Shown: positions 52,374 to 63,600 of the stretch, piece after piece
Layout: each line of letters begins with the position of its first letter
Position numbering within the stretch: the first letter of the stretch is position 1
Assembly (NCBI RefSeq): GCF_023554555.1
Contig: NZ_JAMJWC010000001.1
Span: 434,001 to 498,000 of the forward strand
Direction of reading: 5' to 3'
Length of the DNA stretch: 64,000 nucleotides
DNA from: Sphingobacterium sp. lm-10
Lineage (GTDB): Bacteria > Bacteroidota > Bacteroidia > Sphingobacteriales > Sphingobacteriaceae
The notes under the pieces: model-generated
Seen by the model: only the letters and a program-made list of their open reading frames with translations
Databases searched by the model: none
What the model was told of the DNA's origin: nothing
Made by a program: the position numbers and the translations under genes

Positions 52374-54311
52374 ATGAAGACGATAACAAAATATATAAAG
52401 ATAAGTGCTTTAGCATTAGTAGCCACTTTTGGCTCCTGTTCAAAGATCTTGGAGGAGCAGCCACGAAGTATTTACGAACCCGGATTTTTTGAAACCGAAC
52501 GCGGTATCATGGGCGGTTTGACATCCATGTATGCCCATTTACGTTGGATTTACGGACAAGCCTATTGGTATAATACCCTGTTGACGGGTACAGACGAGGT
52601 GACGTATGCACAACAGGCTGACCAAAACTTTCTGGTCATGGATTTGAGTGGACGTGCCCTGATGAATGCGGAGAACAGCCGTGCCGACGCGATATGGGGA
52701 ATTTGTTTTAGTAATATAAACACCGCAAATGGTATTATAGAATTTGCACAGCAGGTAGATGGTGTTACAGAAGCACACATCGGAGAAGCGAGGTTCTTCA
52801 GAGCATTTGACTACTTTTTATTGGCGCAGACCTTTGGCGGAGTACCTTTGGATTTGGGTGCCGGCGAGTTGACATTCAATACCAGCACTACACGTAGCTC
52901 TGTACGCAATACAGTGCCCGAAGTATACACCAAAGCCATCTTTCCGGATCTGTTACATGCAGCCGAACACCTCCCAGAAACCGGACGAGTAGTGGGTGGC
53001 GTAACCAAGACCCTGGCACGCCTGTACTTAGCGAAAGCCTATCTTACGTACGGCTGGTGGTTAGAAAATCCAAATAATATTCCGACATATCCTGCCGCGG
53101 ATCGCATTGACCCGGATGGTCACGACGCCCAGTGGTATTTTCAACAAGCCTATAACGTGGCGGTACAGGGCATCGAAAATCCAGGCCCATTTCGATTACA
53201 ACAAACATATTATGATGTGAATTTGGCTACGAATGACCGTAACAATGAGTTGCTTCTTTATGCGGATCATACCGAGACAAGTGAGTTTTATAACGGTGGA
53301 AGTCTCACCTGGGGGAACGGTGGCGCACCAGATAACTTTGCCGGTTGGATGCTTACCTGGAATTACACAGAAATTCGAAGCAGCTCTTCCAGCTCCGCGT
53401 GGTCTGCCGTAAGTTCGGTACAAAGAGAAGCAGCACAAGCATTGGGTCGTCCTTGGGTACGGATGGCACCGACCATCGGAGCGTTGTCCAATACCTTTGC
53501 CGATAAGACAAATGACTCTAGGTACGACGGTACGTTTACTACCGTTTATAGAGGTAACTGGAATAAAGCAGGTATTCAAGGGCCACTATATAACGCTAAT
53601 TATCTTCCGGTAAATCCTGGAGATGCCATTTTAACTTTTCTAAACGAAGAACCAACTCAGGCGATCAGCTATGGTGCGCCATTTAATAGCAACGTAGGCG
53701 CTGGTGTTTTGCCTGGACGTGCTGATTTTGTGATTTCGCCTAGTGGAGTTAGCCGCAGGATATATCCTGGATTATGGAAATTGGGTCCATATCGTACGGA
53801 TAGCGGAAGTGGATTGGGCGAGCCTAATGCAGGAAGCACGCGGCCATTTACGGCTGCAAAATTTTCGGAGCTGTATCTCGTGGCGGCAGAAGCGGCGGTA
53901 AAAGGGGCATCTACCAGAGCGGGGTTCACCGCGCGAGATTTGGTGAATGTTATACGTGCGCGTGCAGGTGTATGGCGCTGGGATAACAATGGCAATACAG
54001 AGAGAATTGAGGACAACAGCGCGGCGATGATCGCATCTACTCCAGCAGAAATCACCATTGAATATATACTAGCCGAGCGCTCGCGCGAATATTTTGGTGA
54101 AGGATACCGCTGGCACGATTTGGTGCGTACGCAGAAATGGACGCAGCTTGCATCGAGTTACACCATCTGCGGACCGAATATCGGAGATAGAACACCGATT
54201 GTATTTCAGCGAAATATTGAGAATTTTCACTATTTGCGCCCGATCCCACTGGGGCAATTGGATGCGATGGAGGGAGATCGCGGAATATACCAGAACCCTG
54301 GATACGATTAG
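52374..54311 (+). CDS. SusD/RagB-family outer-membrane lipoprotein
   Basis: A 645-residue surface lipoprotein that caps the SusC pore and binds incoming glycans. Lipid attachment is at Cys22 (ATFGSCSKIL). SusD hallmarks include the N-terminal LEEQPRSIYEPGFF, helical repeats with GEARFFRAFDYFLLAQTFGGVP, and the C-terminal TIEYILAERSREYFGEGYRWHDLVRT with LRPIPLGQLDA. It starts 10 bp after the SusC stop codon. Position and order (SusC then SusD) are standard, but no SusE/F-like surface glycan-binding lipoprotein follows; a hairpin and then the hybrid regulator gene do. Confidence 0.95.
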   Translation: MKTITKYIKISALALVATFGSCSKILEEQPRSIYEPGFFETERGIMGGLTSMYAHLRWIYGQAYWYNTLLTGTDEVTYAQQADQNFLVMDLSGRALMNAENSRADAIWGICFSNINTANGIIEFAQQVDGVTEAHIGEARFFRAFDYFLLAQTFGGVPLDLGAGELTFNTSTTRSSVRNTVPEVYTKAIFPDLLHAAEHLPETGRVVGGVTKTLARLYLAKAYLTYGWWLENPNNIPTYPAADRIDPDGHDAQWYFQQAYNVAVQGIENPGPFRLQQTYYDVNLATNDRNNELLLYADHTETSEFYNGGSLTWGNGGAPDNFAGWMLTWNYTEIRSSSSSSAWSAVSSVQREAAQALGRPWVRMAPTIGALSNTFADKTNDSRYDGTFTTVYRGNWNKAGIQGPLYNANYLPVNPGDAILTFLNEEPTQAISYGAPFNSNVGAGVLPGRADFVISPSGVSRRIYPGLWKLGPYRTDSGSGLGEPNAGSTRPFTAAKFSELYLVAAEAAVKGASTRAGFTARDLVNVIRARAGVWRWDNNGNTERIEDNSAAMIASTPAEITIEYILAERSREYFGEGYRWHDLVRTQKWTQLASSYTICGPNIGDRTPIVFQRNIENFHYLRPIPLGQLDAMEGDRGIYQNPGYD

Positions 54312-54664
54312 TATGGTGAGCGAATACACGCTGCTGATAGATGGACATTCTTACATGTCGGTAGATTAGCCGCTTTCGTTTATAAATAGCATATTTTCAC
54401 CTTGTTACTTGTTCTTTGGTTGTTTTCTCGCGATTGACAAGTGACAGGGTGATTTTTGACGGTTTTTGTCTTGTAAATAGGCAACCGTATCATCGTCGAA
54501 AGCCATTTAAGTCGTGTGTCTAACGCCATACGTCCTTTATCATTGCCCATAAACATACATGATGTTCCGGAGGTAATTACTATCTTTATTGTCAACGCGA
54601 CATTTATTTGTATGCGTAACCAATATAAACGTATTCTTTATCGCCTTTGATAAGCTAGCTGTCT
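54312..54664. other. intergenic region between SusD and the hybrid regulator
   Basis: These 353 bp contain the hairpin at 54397-54452 and the presumed promoter of the regulator gene. Two open frames that reach into the region are antisense or shifted relative to neighbours and have no protein-like composition. No exact TAnnTTTG box was found upstream of 54665. Confidence 0.55.
54397..54452 (+). terminator. long hairpin downstream of SusD, candidate terminator or attenuator
   Basis: Arms tcaccttgttacttgt (54397-54412) and acaagtgacagggtga (54437-54452) pair over 16 bp; the two imperfect positions become G-U pairs in RNA. The loop is 24 nt and a short T run (attttt) follows. It lies 86 bp after the SusD stop codon, so it may end or stabilise the SusCD transcript. 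Confidence 0.5.
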
Positions 54665-57600
54665 ATGAAAAAAGTTGCCTGGTATTTCTTATTTGTATTT
54701 GGAATAATAAGTTCTGCTAGGAGCCAGGATCTCTCCATTGATTTTCAACATTTGTATTCAAAAGATGGGCTATCTTCCAATACCATCTACGCGTTATGCC
54801 GGGATAGCTTTGGCTTCCTGTGGATAGGTACAGAGGATGGATTAAATCGCTTTGATGGTTCGAATTTCAAGATATATCGGCGAAATCCAAATGAAAGTGA
54901 CGGCCTGGGTGTGAACCATGTCACCTGCTTGTATGAAGATCGCAACGGACGCATCTGGATAGGTACCAATGGTGGCGGATTAGCGTATTACGACAGAAAT
55001 ACCGACCGTATCCAACATTACGATCCCGGAACTATTGAGGGGATCAGCACCGCCATCAACTCCATATCTGGCGATGCTCAGGATAATGTATGGGTGAGTG
55101 CATATGGAGCAATCTACTGTATAGATGTGGAGACACATGCGGTGCTAACTGGTACACCTTATCAAAAAATCAGCAAAAAGCTGAGAGATAGGATCTCCTC
55201 TTATACGTTTAAAGATAAAAGCGAAAGCCTTTGGATCGCATCGGATCAAACGATTTATCGATACGATGCACAATTAAAGTTAGAATCTGTTTTCAAACTT
55301 CCAAGCAGTGCGGGAGTGCGCAACTCAGACCCCTTAGTTCGGGGGATTGTGGAAGATGCAAATGGATACATATGGATTGTATCGACAGAGGGCTTATTTC
55401 GCTTAAATAAACAGCGTACAGCGTTGCAATCATCATCAGATCTCCTGAGAGGTAATCAAATGCATAGTAGTAATTTGTATGCAGCAGATGTCGACAAATC
55501 GGGAAATCTCTGGATTGGTAGCGATAAAGGATTACATATTTTAGATATCAATACATTTGAATTAGATTACTATCAGCCCAATAAAAGTAATTTATATAGT
55601 TTAAGTACACGCTCCATACGTTCTGTTCTGATTGATGATTTTGGCATATCCTGGGTAGGCACCTACCAGGGAGGCTTAAACAAATACGACAATAACCTCA
55701 ATGAATTTAACTTACGGACAGTTGCTGGAGCACGTTCATATGCGGGAGAAAGTGCTATTGTAAGTGCCTTTGCCGCCTCGGGCAAGCAAATTTATGTTGG
55801 AACCGATGGAAATGGTGTTATCGCGTACGATAAGAAGACAGGCAGCCAACAAGAAATGGAGCATCTTCCAAAAGAACTCGCTGTCCTAGCCCTGGAATCA
55901 GATAAGGATATTTTATGGATTGGAACGTACCGCAATGGTTTATATGGCTATAACTTTCTCACAAAATCGCATCAGCATATCGGGGCGGGGGCAGGGCAAA
56001 ATGAACTAAACAACGATGAGATTTTTGCACTTAAAAAAGATCGGAAAGGGAATCTTTGGATTGGTACGAATGGGGGAGGTGTCAATGTATTAAGTCCTGA
56101 TCGTAAATCTATCACAAAATATGAATCTTCGCGCTATGTGCGAGCGATAGAAGAAGTTGGTGCGGAGCACATATGGGTCGGTACTTATGGTCGCGGAATT
56201 TCGATCATTAACCCCAACACGGGTAAAACAAGTAGCATGAATGTACAATCACATCAGCTACCTAGTAATTATATTTTGTCTATCTATCATGATGAGCAGG
56301 GAAATACCTGGGTCGGAACGAATGGAGATGGCGTCGGCGTACTAAAAAGAGGACAATCTACCTTTCAAACGATATCGATCAATGATGGTTTGCTTAATGG
56401 CGTTGTACAAAAAATAATAGAAGATGATAAGGGTAAGATATGGTTCAGTACAGGGCAAGGGTTAAGCTGCTATGATACCTCCACGCAATCCTTTAAAAAT
56501 TATTCTCACTCTGCCGGCCTACAAGCGGGAGCATTCAGCTTGGGCGCAGGCATAAAAATGCCTGATGGAGAATTATATTTCGGTGGTCAGCAGGGTTTTA
56601 ATCATTTCTATCCTCAACATCTAAAAACAAACCAAAATCCCGCGCAAGTGGTATTAACCAATTTGCGCATTAATAATGTAACCGTCCAACCCGGAAAAGA
56701 CCAACCCATTAGTACCTCGCTACTGTTAGAAAAACAGATACGACTTCGGCACGATCAGAATTTCTCCATATCCTTTGAGGCATTAAACTTTACGGTTCCT
56801 GAAGACAATCAGTATGCCTATTTTCTCGAGGGCTTTGATAAAGATTGGATGGAGGTCGGCAAAGAGCATACGGCTAACTATACCAATATCCCACCCGGTA
56901 AATACCAATTTAGGGTACGGGCGAGTAACAATGATGGCGTTTGGGATGAGAATGAGCGCACTATCGAGATCATTATTTCACCGCCCTGGTGGAAAACACT
57001 GTATGCCTATCTGGTATACCTAATGGTGGTGATAGGCGGTTTGCTACTCATCAGAGCACGAGGTATACAAAAACTAAGAGCTCAATTTGCTTTAGAACAA
57101 GAAAGAGCCACGGCCAAGCAACTCATTAAACAGGAAAGGAAAGAAGCCCAACAGCTCAGAAATCTGGATAAAATGAAGATTAAGTTCCTCACCAATCTTA
57201 GCCATGAATTTCGGACGCCTATATCATTGATTAAAGGTCCGGTAGATACTATGCTAGGCCAGATGGAAAACGGCAAAATAGCGGAACAGTTAAAATTAGT
57301 CAAACGAAATAGCGAACGGTTATTGAGTCTGGTGAATCAATTGTTGGATTTCCGAAAGATGGAAGAAAATGAGATTCATCTGCAAGACACGGATGGAGAA
57401 TTTGTCTCCTTTGTCAAACAATCCGTCGCCTCGTTTACAGATTTAGCAATTCAGAAGGGGATCGACTTGTCTGTATCGTCTAGCTGCGAGAAAATGTATG
57501 TGCGCTTTGATAAGGACAAAGTAGAGCGAATACTCTTTAATTTACTGTCAAACGCCTTTAAATTTACCCCATTGGGTGGCAAAATCGCTGTCACAGTAGA

Positions 57601-58726
57601 TGCTAGCCATGCTATTACAGATGCAGATACGGTACAGATGAACGTGGCAGTAAAAGATACCGGGATCGGCATTCCGCTATCTTATCATACGAAAATATTT
57701 GAGAATTTTTTTCAATTAGATGCGCAGGCGCATGTGTTAAACCAAGGCTCCGGCATCGGACTTTCCATCGTAAAATCCTTCGTAGAATTATATGACGGCA
57801 AAATTGAAGTGCAAAGTATAGTCGGCAAAGGCAGTGTATTTGCGTTAGATTTGCACTTAAAGCGGTGTGTTCTGCTCGATACAGCAAGTCTAGCCATCGA
57901 ACAATCAGAAAGCAAAGACAGTCGAAAAGCAAATACGCTATCTGAATCACCGAAAATATTGATCGTGGAAGACGATGCAGATTTTCGCTCTTATCTTACG
58001 GAGCACTTGGCAGATCTATATCAGGTTATCGAAGCGGAAAATGGACAAGACGGCTGGCAAAAAGCACTATTTCATCATCCCGAAATCATCATTAGTGATG
58101 TACAGATGCCGATTATGAATGGGGTAGAGCTAGCACAGAAGCTGCATCACGATAAGAGGACCAAACAAATACCGGTGATCTTACTAACTGCTGCCGACGT
58201 GCATAATGGTGCTATCTATGGTCTGGAATCAGGAGCCATCGATTATATCAATAAGCCTTTCGATATGGAGCATTTAAAGGCTAAAGTGGATAGCCTTTTG
58301 AATCTTAATCAAGCATTTAAAGAAAAATATTCTAAGCAACTATCTATCGTAGCACCCGAAATTGAAGTCGTTTCAGAGCAGGAAAAATTTCTCCAGAAAG
58401 CAATGCATTATATTGAAGAGAACATCACTAATCCGCAACTTTCCGTGGAGTCTTTGAGTGCAAACCTATCTATTAGCAGAGCATCTTTATACAATAGACT
58501 ATTGGAATATACCGGCATGACACCCGTAGAATTTATTCGCTCAACCAAGTTGGATAAAGCAAAAAAACTATTGGATAAAAGCGATAAGTCTATTTCCGAG
58601 ATTGCGTATGAAATGGGGTTTGCCAATCCCAACTACTTTACTAAGGTTTTCAAATCGAAATTTAAAAGTACGCCATCAGAGTATATTCAAGCAAGAAAAG
58701 TAGCGAAAATGTCATCAACGGAATAA
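54665..58726 (+). CDS. hybrid two-component system regulator (periplasmic sensor, kinase, receiver and AraC HTH in one chain)
   Basis: A 1353-residue regulator, expected to activate the xylan locus. In order: signal peptide (1-21); a two-bladed propeller sensor made of many repeats of the form FLWIGTEDGLNRFDG (about 25-690); a Y_Y_Y domain (about 695-765); one membrane helix (about 775-797, beginning WWKTLYAYLVY); a HisKA domain with His847 in LTNLSHEFRTPIS; an ATPase domain with NLLSNAFKFTP and DTGIGIP; a receiver domain with Asp1145 in IIISDVQMP; and an AraC-type HTH (about 1245-1345). Known relatives bind oligosaccharides of the cognate glycan in the periplasm. It is on the same strand as the enzymes. 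Confidence 0.95.
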   Translation: MKKVAWYFLFVFGIISSARSQDLSIDFQHLYSKDGLSSNTIYALCRDSFGFLWIGTEDGLNRFDGSNFKIYRRNPNESDGLGVNHVTCLYEDRNGRIWIGTNGGGLAYYDRNTDRIQHYDPGTIEGISTAINSISGDAQDNVWVSAYGAIYCIDVETHAVLTGTPYQKISKKLRDRISSYTFKDKSESLWIASDQTIYRYDAQLKLESVFKLPSSAGVRNSDPLVRGIVEDANGYIWIVSTEGLFRLNKQRTALQSSSDLLRGNQMHSSNLYAADVDKSGNLWIGSDKGLHILDINTFELDYYQPNKSNLYSLSTRSIRSVLIDDFGISWVGTYQGGLNKYDNNLNEFNLRTVAGARSYAGESAIVSAFAASGKQIYVGTDGNGVIAYDKKTGSQQEMEHLPKELAVLALESDKDILWIGTYRNGLYGYNFLTKSHQHIGAGAGQNELNNDEIFALKKDRKGNLWIGTNGGGVNVLSPDRKSITKYESSRYVRAIEEVGAEHIWVGTYGRGISIINPNTGKTSSMNVQSHQLPSNYILSIYHDEQGNTWVGTNGDGVGVLKRGQSTFQTISINDGLLNGVVQKIIEDDKGKIWFSTGQGLSCYDTSTQSFKNYSHSAGLQAGAFSLGAGIKMPDGELYFGGQQGFNHFYPQHLKTNQNPAQVVLTNLRINNVTVQPGKDQPISTSLLLEKQIRLRHDQNFSISFEALNFTVPEDNQYAYFLEGFDKDWMEVGKEHTANYTNIPPGKYQFRVRASNNDGVWDENERTIEIIISPPWWKTLYAYLVYLMVVIGGLLLIRARGIQKLRAQFALEQERATAKQLIKQERKEAQQLRNLDKMKIKFLTNLSHEFRTPISLIKGPVDTMLGQMENGKIAEQLKLVKRNSERLLSLVNQLLDFRKMEENEIHLQDTDGEFVSFVKQSVASFTDLAIQKGIDLSVSSSCEKMYVRFDKDKVERILFNLLSNAFKFTPLGGKIAVTVDASHAITDADTVQMNVAVKDTGIGIPLSYHTKIFENFFQLDAQAHVLNQGSGIGLSIVKSFVELYDGKIEVQSIVGKGSVFALDLHLKRCVLLDTASLAIEQSESKDSRKANTLSESPKILIVEDDADFRSYLTEHLADLYQVIEAENGQDGWQKALFHHPEIIISDVQMPIMNGVELAQKLHHDKRTKQIPVILLTAADVHNGAIYGLESGAIDYINKPFDMEHLKAKVDSLLNLNQAFKEKYSKQLSIVAPEIEVVSEQEKFLQKAMHYIEENITNPQLSVESLSANLSISRASLYNRLLEYTGMTPVEFIRSTKLDKAKKLLDKSDKSISEIAYEMGFANPNYFTKVFKSKFKSTPSEYIQARKVAKMSSTE

Positions 58727-58776
58727 CGTAGCATGACATTTGTAAACTTATCGACAGCCAACTACAATGAACAGAT

Positions 58777-59781
58777 ATGATTAAATATGCTTTTTCGTTT
58801 TTATGTATGCTATTCGCTATAGTAGCTACAGGCCAGACCTACCCAACATTAGGGAAAATCGATACCTATGATAACTCTTTTGCGCACATTGTGGCATCGG
58901 ATCAGAAGATAGAAATATTAACAGATAGTTTGAAATGGGCAGAAGGACCAGTTTGGGTGCCTGAACAGGGCTATTTACTATGTAGTGATCCCACGCGTAA
59001 TACGATGTACAAATGGAGTTCAAAAGACGGTGTGCAAGTATTCCTATCACCTTCGGGTTATACCGGTTTAACGCCCTATAGTGATGAGCCCGGCTCAAAT
59101 GGATTACTCATCAATCATGAAGGAGAACTGGTAGCCTGTGAGCATGGTGACAGGCGTATTACACGGATGCCATTAGACAAAGGAGGCAAGGTCACGGTGG
59201 CGGATTCTTGGGACGGAAAGCGGTTTAACTCCCCCAATGATATTTGCCAGCATAGCGACGGGAGTTATTATTTTACCGATCCACCTTATGGTTTGCCAGA
59301 CGGGGATTCAGATGTAGCCAACAGGGAAATTAATCAAGATGGTGTATACAAAGCTTCTTCAGATGGTACCGTAATCCAAATCATCGCAGATGTAAAGAAA
59401 CCTAATGGAATTGCACTATCGCCAGACGAATCCATTTTGTATGTTGGTTTAAGTAATCCAAAAAAACCTTACTTACTAGCGTATCCCTTAAAAGAAGGCA
59501 AGATCAATGGATCCGCTCAAGTTTTATTTGATTTTAGTTCACAGTTTCCGGAGGATGGAGCAGCACCAGACGGTTTTAAAGTCGACGCTAACGGAAATAT
59601 CTTTATAGCTGCCGGAAAAGGCGTCGTAGTGATAGATAAAACTGGGAAACTTTTAGGTCGTATTCACACCGGTGTTTCCACCGCAAATTGCGCTTTCGGA
59701 AGTGATAACTGGCTATACATTACTGCTTCGAACTACTTACTTCGTGTACAACTTCTTGATCAATCTATTAAAATGCAGTAA
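58777..59781 (+). CDS. exported SMP-30/gluconolactonase-family lactonase
   Basis: A 334-residue six-bladed propeller protein with a signal peptide ending near VATGQ. The SMP-30/LRE-like family is recognisable from LKWAEGPVWVPEQGYLLCSD, the metal-binding FNSPNDICQHSDGSYYFTDPPYG, VKKPNGIALSPDESILYVG and GAAPDGFKVDANGNIFIA. The conserved Glu, Asn and Asp residues that hold the divalent metal are present. Members hydrolyse sugar lactones such as glucono- or xylonolactone. In this context it could open lactones derived from xylose or glucuronate in the periplasm, which is inference. It starts 50 bp after the regulator gene. Confidence 0.88.
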   Translation: MIKYAFSFLCMLFAIVATGQTYPTLGKIDTYDNSFAHIVASDQKIEILTDSLKWAEGPVWVPEQGYLLCSDPTRNTMYKWSSKDGVQVFLSPSGYTGLTPYSDEPGSNGLLINHEGELVACEHGDRRITRMPLDKGGKVTVADSWDGKRFNSPNDICQHSDGSYYFTDPPYGLPDGDSDVANREINQDGVYKASSDGTVIQIIADVKKPNGIALSPDESILYVGLSNPKKPYLLAYPLKEGKINGSAQVLFDFSSQFPEDGAAPDGFKVDANGNIFIAAGKGVVVIDKTGKLLGRIHTGVSTANCAFGSDNWLYITASNYLLRVQLLDQSIKMQ

Positions 59782-59813
59782 ATCAGAACGATCAAGCCTG
59801 AAAACGAATAGGA

Positions 59814-60398
59814 TTAGATGTTGTAGTCAATTATAATTTTGTGTCTATCCAAAAGCCCTTCCAGATTCATCACAGAAAATTTAGCATTTTTTATTTTAGA
59901 ATCGGAAGGATCGATGGAGAAGTTTCGCGCCGTTCTAAGATCTGCTTTCTCTAGGTTTGCACCCGAGAAATTGGCGAGCTGTAAGTCACAATCTTTGAAC
60001 ACCGAACCGGAAAGATCAGCGTTTGAAAAGTCAACTTCTTTTACACTACATCTCTCAAAAAGTGTTTTTTTTAATTTCATGCTATAAAAAACACTAAAAT
60101 CCAAGTAACTGTCAGAGAATGACATCGAAAAAGCAAAGGTATTGCACCTGCTAAAATCGATGCCTAAAAGTTTGCAACTGATAAAAGTTGCATTTCTAAA
60201 GCCGGTGTCCGACACTTCAGTCATCGTGAAATTACACTGTTTAAAAGAACAATCTTCAAAAGTATTCCCTTGCAAGTCGCTCTTCGTAAAATCACAATTC
60301 ACGAATGTACACTGCACAAATTCCCTGTTTCGAAGTATCTTTTGCTCGTAATTTATTCCACTGAACGTCTTTTCTTCATGCGTGATGATCTCCTCCAT
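59814..60398 (-). CDS. pentapeptide-repeat protein
   Basis: A protein of 194 residues when started at the Met at 60398 (MEEIITHEEKTF); the frame continues to another Met at 60428. Nearly the whole chain is made of A(D/N)LXX-type pentapeptides, for example FVNCDFTKSDLQGNTFEDCSF split over several turns, then VDFSNADLSGSVFKDCDLQL, which fold into a right-handed beta-helix. The end (NAKFSVMNLEGLL) is typical of a widespread Bacteroidetes group. The fold resembles Qnr and MfpA, which mimic DNA and protect gyrase, but that activity cannot be inferred from the repeat alone. It converges with the lactonase gene, with 32 bp between stop codons. Confidence 0.85.
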   Translation of the reverse strand: MEEIITHEEKTFSGINYEQKILRNREFVQCTFVNCDFTKSDLQGNTFEDCSFKQCNFTMTEVSDTGFRNATFISCKLLGIDFSRCNTFAFSMSFSDSYLDFSVFYSMKLKKTLFERCSVKEVDFSNADLSGSVFKDCDLQLANFSGANLEKADLRTARNFSIDPSDSKIKNAKFSVMNLEGLLDRHKIIIDYNI

Positions 60399-60447
60399 AC
60401 AGTGGCTAAGATACATTTTTGGAGACATAATATAAGCAAGAGATGAG

Positions 60448-60477
60448 CGTCTTTACGAGAAGGAGGCACGACGACGA
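60448..60477 (+). repeat. second copy of the REP-like core
   Basis: This 30-bp segment matches 38859-38888 at 28 positions in the same orientation (ctttacgagaaggaggcacg here against ctttgcgagaaggaggaacg). The flanks differ, and no terminal inverted repeat was found around this copy. A duplicated ccgaagg word follows at about 60482-60500. Confidence 0.7.
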
Positions 60478-60600
60478 CCACCGAAGGCAGCTCCGAAGGA
60501 AGCCAATCGTATGTTTGTCAAATTACTAACTTGCCCAACTATTTTTTCTTCAAATGATTCTCTATTGCACGATGCATTGTGTTTTTAAATTAATTCATGA

Positions 60601-63600
60601 TCAAATTGTTAAGCGATGATTTTTCCGAAGTGCATCGTATTTCTTTTTAAACTCAGAAGGTTTCATTCCAAAAACCTTTGAAAACTGGGTTCGGAAATAT
60701 TTAATATCGTTGAAGCCCGCGGCAAAGGCAGCCTCACTCACATTAGCATCGGTCTCGATCAGCAGTTGAGCAACCTTTCTAAGTCGTACGAAGCGGATAA
60801 ATTCATTGGCTGACTTACCGGAAATAGCCTTAATGCGTTTGTAAAAGTTGGAGTGGCTCATGCCAATCTGCTCAGCCAGCTCTTTCACACTGAAGGTTTC
60901 CTGATCGAGGTTCTCTTCCACGATAGCAATGGACTTTTCTAAAAATGCGCGGTGTTCTTTGGAGATTTTGTGATTCGTTTGTTGCAGCGTGATCTCATCG
61001 TAAAAATAACGCTGTAGGTGACTGCGACTTTGAATGAGGTTGTTTACACGTGCGATTAATAACTCCCGCTCGAAAGGTTTGGTTACATAATCATCTGCTT
61101 TTCCTTCCAATCCTTTCAGCTTGATGTCGGGAGAGTTACTGGCGGTTAGCAAGATGATGGGGATATGGCTCAACGCAGGAATATTTTTGATATGTTGACA
61201 GAGATCAATGCCAGACATACCACCCATCACCACATCACTGATGATGATATCTGGAGGCGTTTGCTCAATCAAAGAGATCCCCGTTTCAGCGCAGTCTGCT
61301 TCACGTATCTCAAATTCGTTGTGAAACATCTTGCGGAGGTATTTTCTAATTTCCGCATTATCATCCACCACCACCATGGCCTTTTTGTCGGTGACCACGT
61401 TTTGGTAATCTCGAGTTAGCTCTTGTGCTGTGATATTCGAATCGTTACTCACATTGGTCGCGTTCTCCACAACAGCATTGTCGTTCGATGCTTTTCTCGC
61501 GGAGCTCGTTGCTATATATTCGTCAATGCTCGCGCTGTGCTCTACCACATCTTCGAAAATCGTAAATTCCGAAAGATGTGCTTTTCCATTTTGCAGCAAA
61601 ATCTCGAACTGTGTTCCCGCAGGGAAATGCGGACGATGCGCGATACTACCTTTGTGAGCAGATATGAAGCTTTTTACTAAGAAAAGACCGATTCCAAATC
61701 CACCTTTATTGTTGCTATTGCCAATGTAATCTCGCTCGAAGACATGGAAGACTTGATCTTTATGCTGATTCGCAATGCCACACCCGGTATCGATCACTTG
61801 AATCGAAAAATCAACAGAACGATAGTGTAATGCAATGCGAATGCTGCCGCCATTTGGCGTGTATTTGAATGCATTACTAATCAGGTTGAAAAGGCAAATT
61901 TCCATCTTTTCTCGATCGACCAAAAGCAGATGGTGGTTAATGTTACTATCGAATACGTAGTGAATGTGCTGCAACGTAGCCTGCTGTTGGAAACAGGTAA
62001 ACACTTCTCGTGTAAGACTCACAATATCGGCTTGTACAAGGCGCAATCGATCCATGCCACTCTCAGTCTTCCTAAAAAGGAGCAGCTTATCCACCAAATT
62101 GAGTAGACGTTTTGAGTTGCGGTACACCCCTTGTATATCCTCCCGATCGATGTGATTTTCTGGTTCACTGCTCATTTCTTTTAACGGGTTGACGATAAGC
62201 GTCAACGGATTTCGAAACTCATGAGCGATGTGCGTAAAAAATGCGATTTGCTTCTCGTGTAGCTCTTTCTTCTTCTCCGCATTCACTTTTGCAAGATCAA
62301 TTTCGTATCGTAATCGTATTTGCTTGCGGTCGTATCGAAGATAGGCCACGATGCCGGTTGCAAATAAAGCTAAATAAGCTAGATACGCCCAGATGCTACG
62401 CCACCAAGGCGGAAGTATTATAATTTGCAATGTTTTTTTCGAATCACTCCAAACACCATCTGCGTTGGTGGATTTAATGCGCAGGGTGTATTTCCCTTCT
62501 TTAACATTGGTGTAATTGGCCGTCTTTAGATTGTCTACATAGTTCCAATCCTTATCCCACCCATCCAAATAGTAAGCGTATTTGATTTTGGTAGGGAAGG
62601 AGTATTCGAGCGCCGAAAAATGAACGTTGAGTACCGCATTACTAAATGGAATAGTAAGTTTCTCGATATGATTTGCCGAACTGTAAGATTTTGATTCGGT
62701 AAATTGATTCGTGGGTTTATTGTTAATATTCAACGCCGTAAATACTACTTTGGAATTACGCTGAAGCGATTTCAATTGCGTCGGGTGAAATAGATTAAAG
62801 CCGTGAATACCTCCAAAGGCGAGGCTTCCATCTGGCAACTTTATAGCCGCATTATAGCTGAATTGATTGCTCTGTAACCCATCAGAATCATAATAGTTGG
62901 TGAATATTTCCGATTTAGGATTGAAATTCGATAATCCGTTGTAAGTAGATAGCCAAAATGTGTCCGTGTTGTCTTTTAAAATATTCAGCACCGTGTTACT
63001 TGGCAGCCCATTTTTTTCAGAGTACCGTTTGAGTTTGCAAGTTGACTTTTCGTAACGGAGTAATCCACCGCCTTCAGTAGCTAGCCACACGTATCCGTCG
63101 TTGTCGGTAAAAATGTCTCTCACCGGGAAATCCGTATTGATCACTTTTTGCTCGCCCGTCTTGAAGTTGCGCATCGTTACCGTAGACCAACTGCCAAACC
63201 ACATCACTTCAGGTGCTTCTTCAAAAATGCTCAGCACATCAATGATATCGTTTGTTTTCACTTCAAATTGATCGGTGACAGCGTTATAGCAAAATAGTCC
63301 GCCGCCATGGATAGTACTAGCCCATATTCGTTTTTGACTGTCTTCAAAAATCTTCCAAGTAGCCGAATACACTCGATTGTTTTTGGGCGAAAAACAGATA
63401 TACTGTTTAAATGTGCCGGTTTTTGGATCTAATCGGTTTATGCCACCTCCGTACGTAGTTGCCCATACAAAACCATTTTCGTCCGCTAATATGCCCGTAA
63501 TAAAGTTGTTATTAAGCTTTCCTGTATGTGTGTTGTCGTCAGCAGCATAATGTGTGAAGGATTGTTTTTTTCGATTCCAATGCATCATCCCGGCACCATC

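Noticed and set aside
54380-54595. A 71-codon minus-strand frame between SusD and the hybrid regulator
   Set aside because: It covers the long hairpin, has an unlikely composition, and no family feature.
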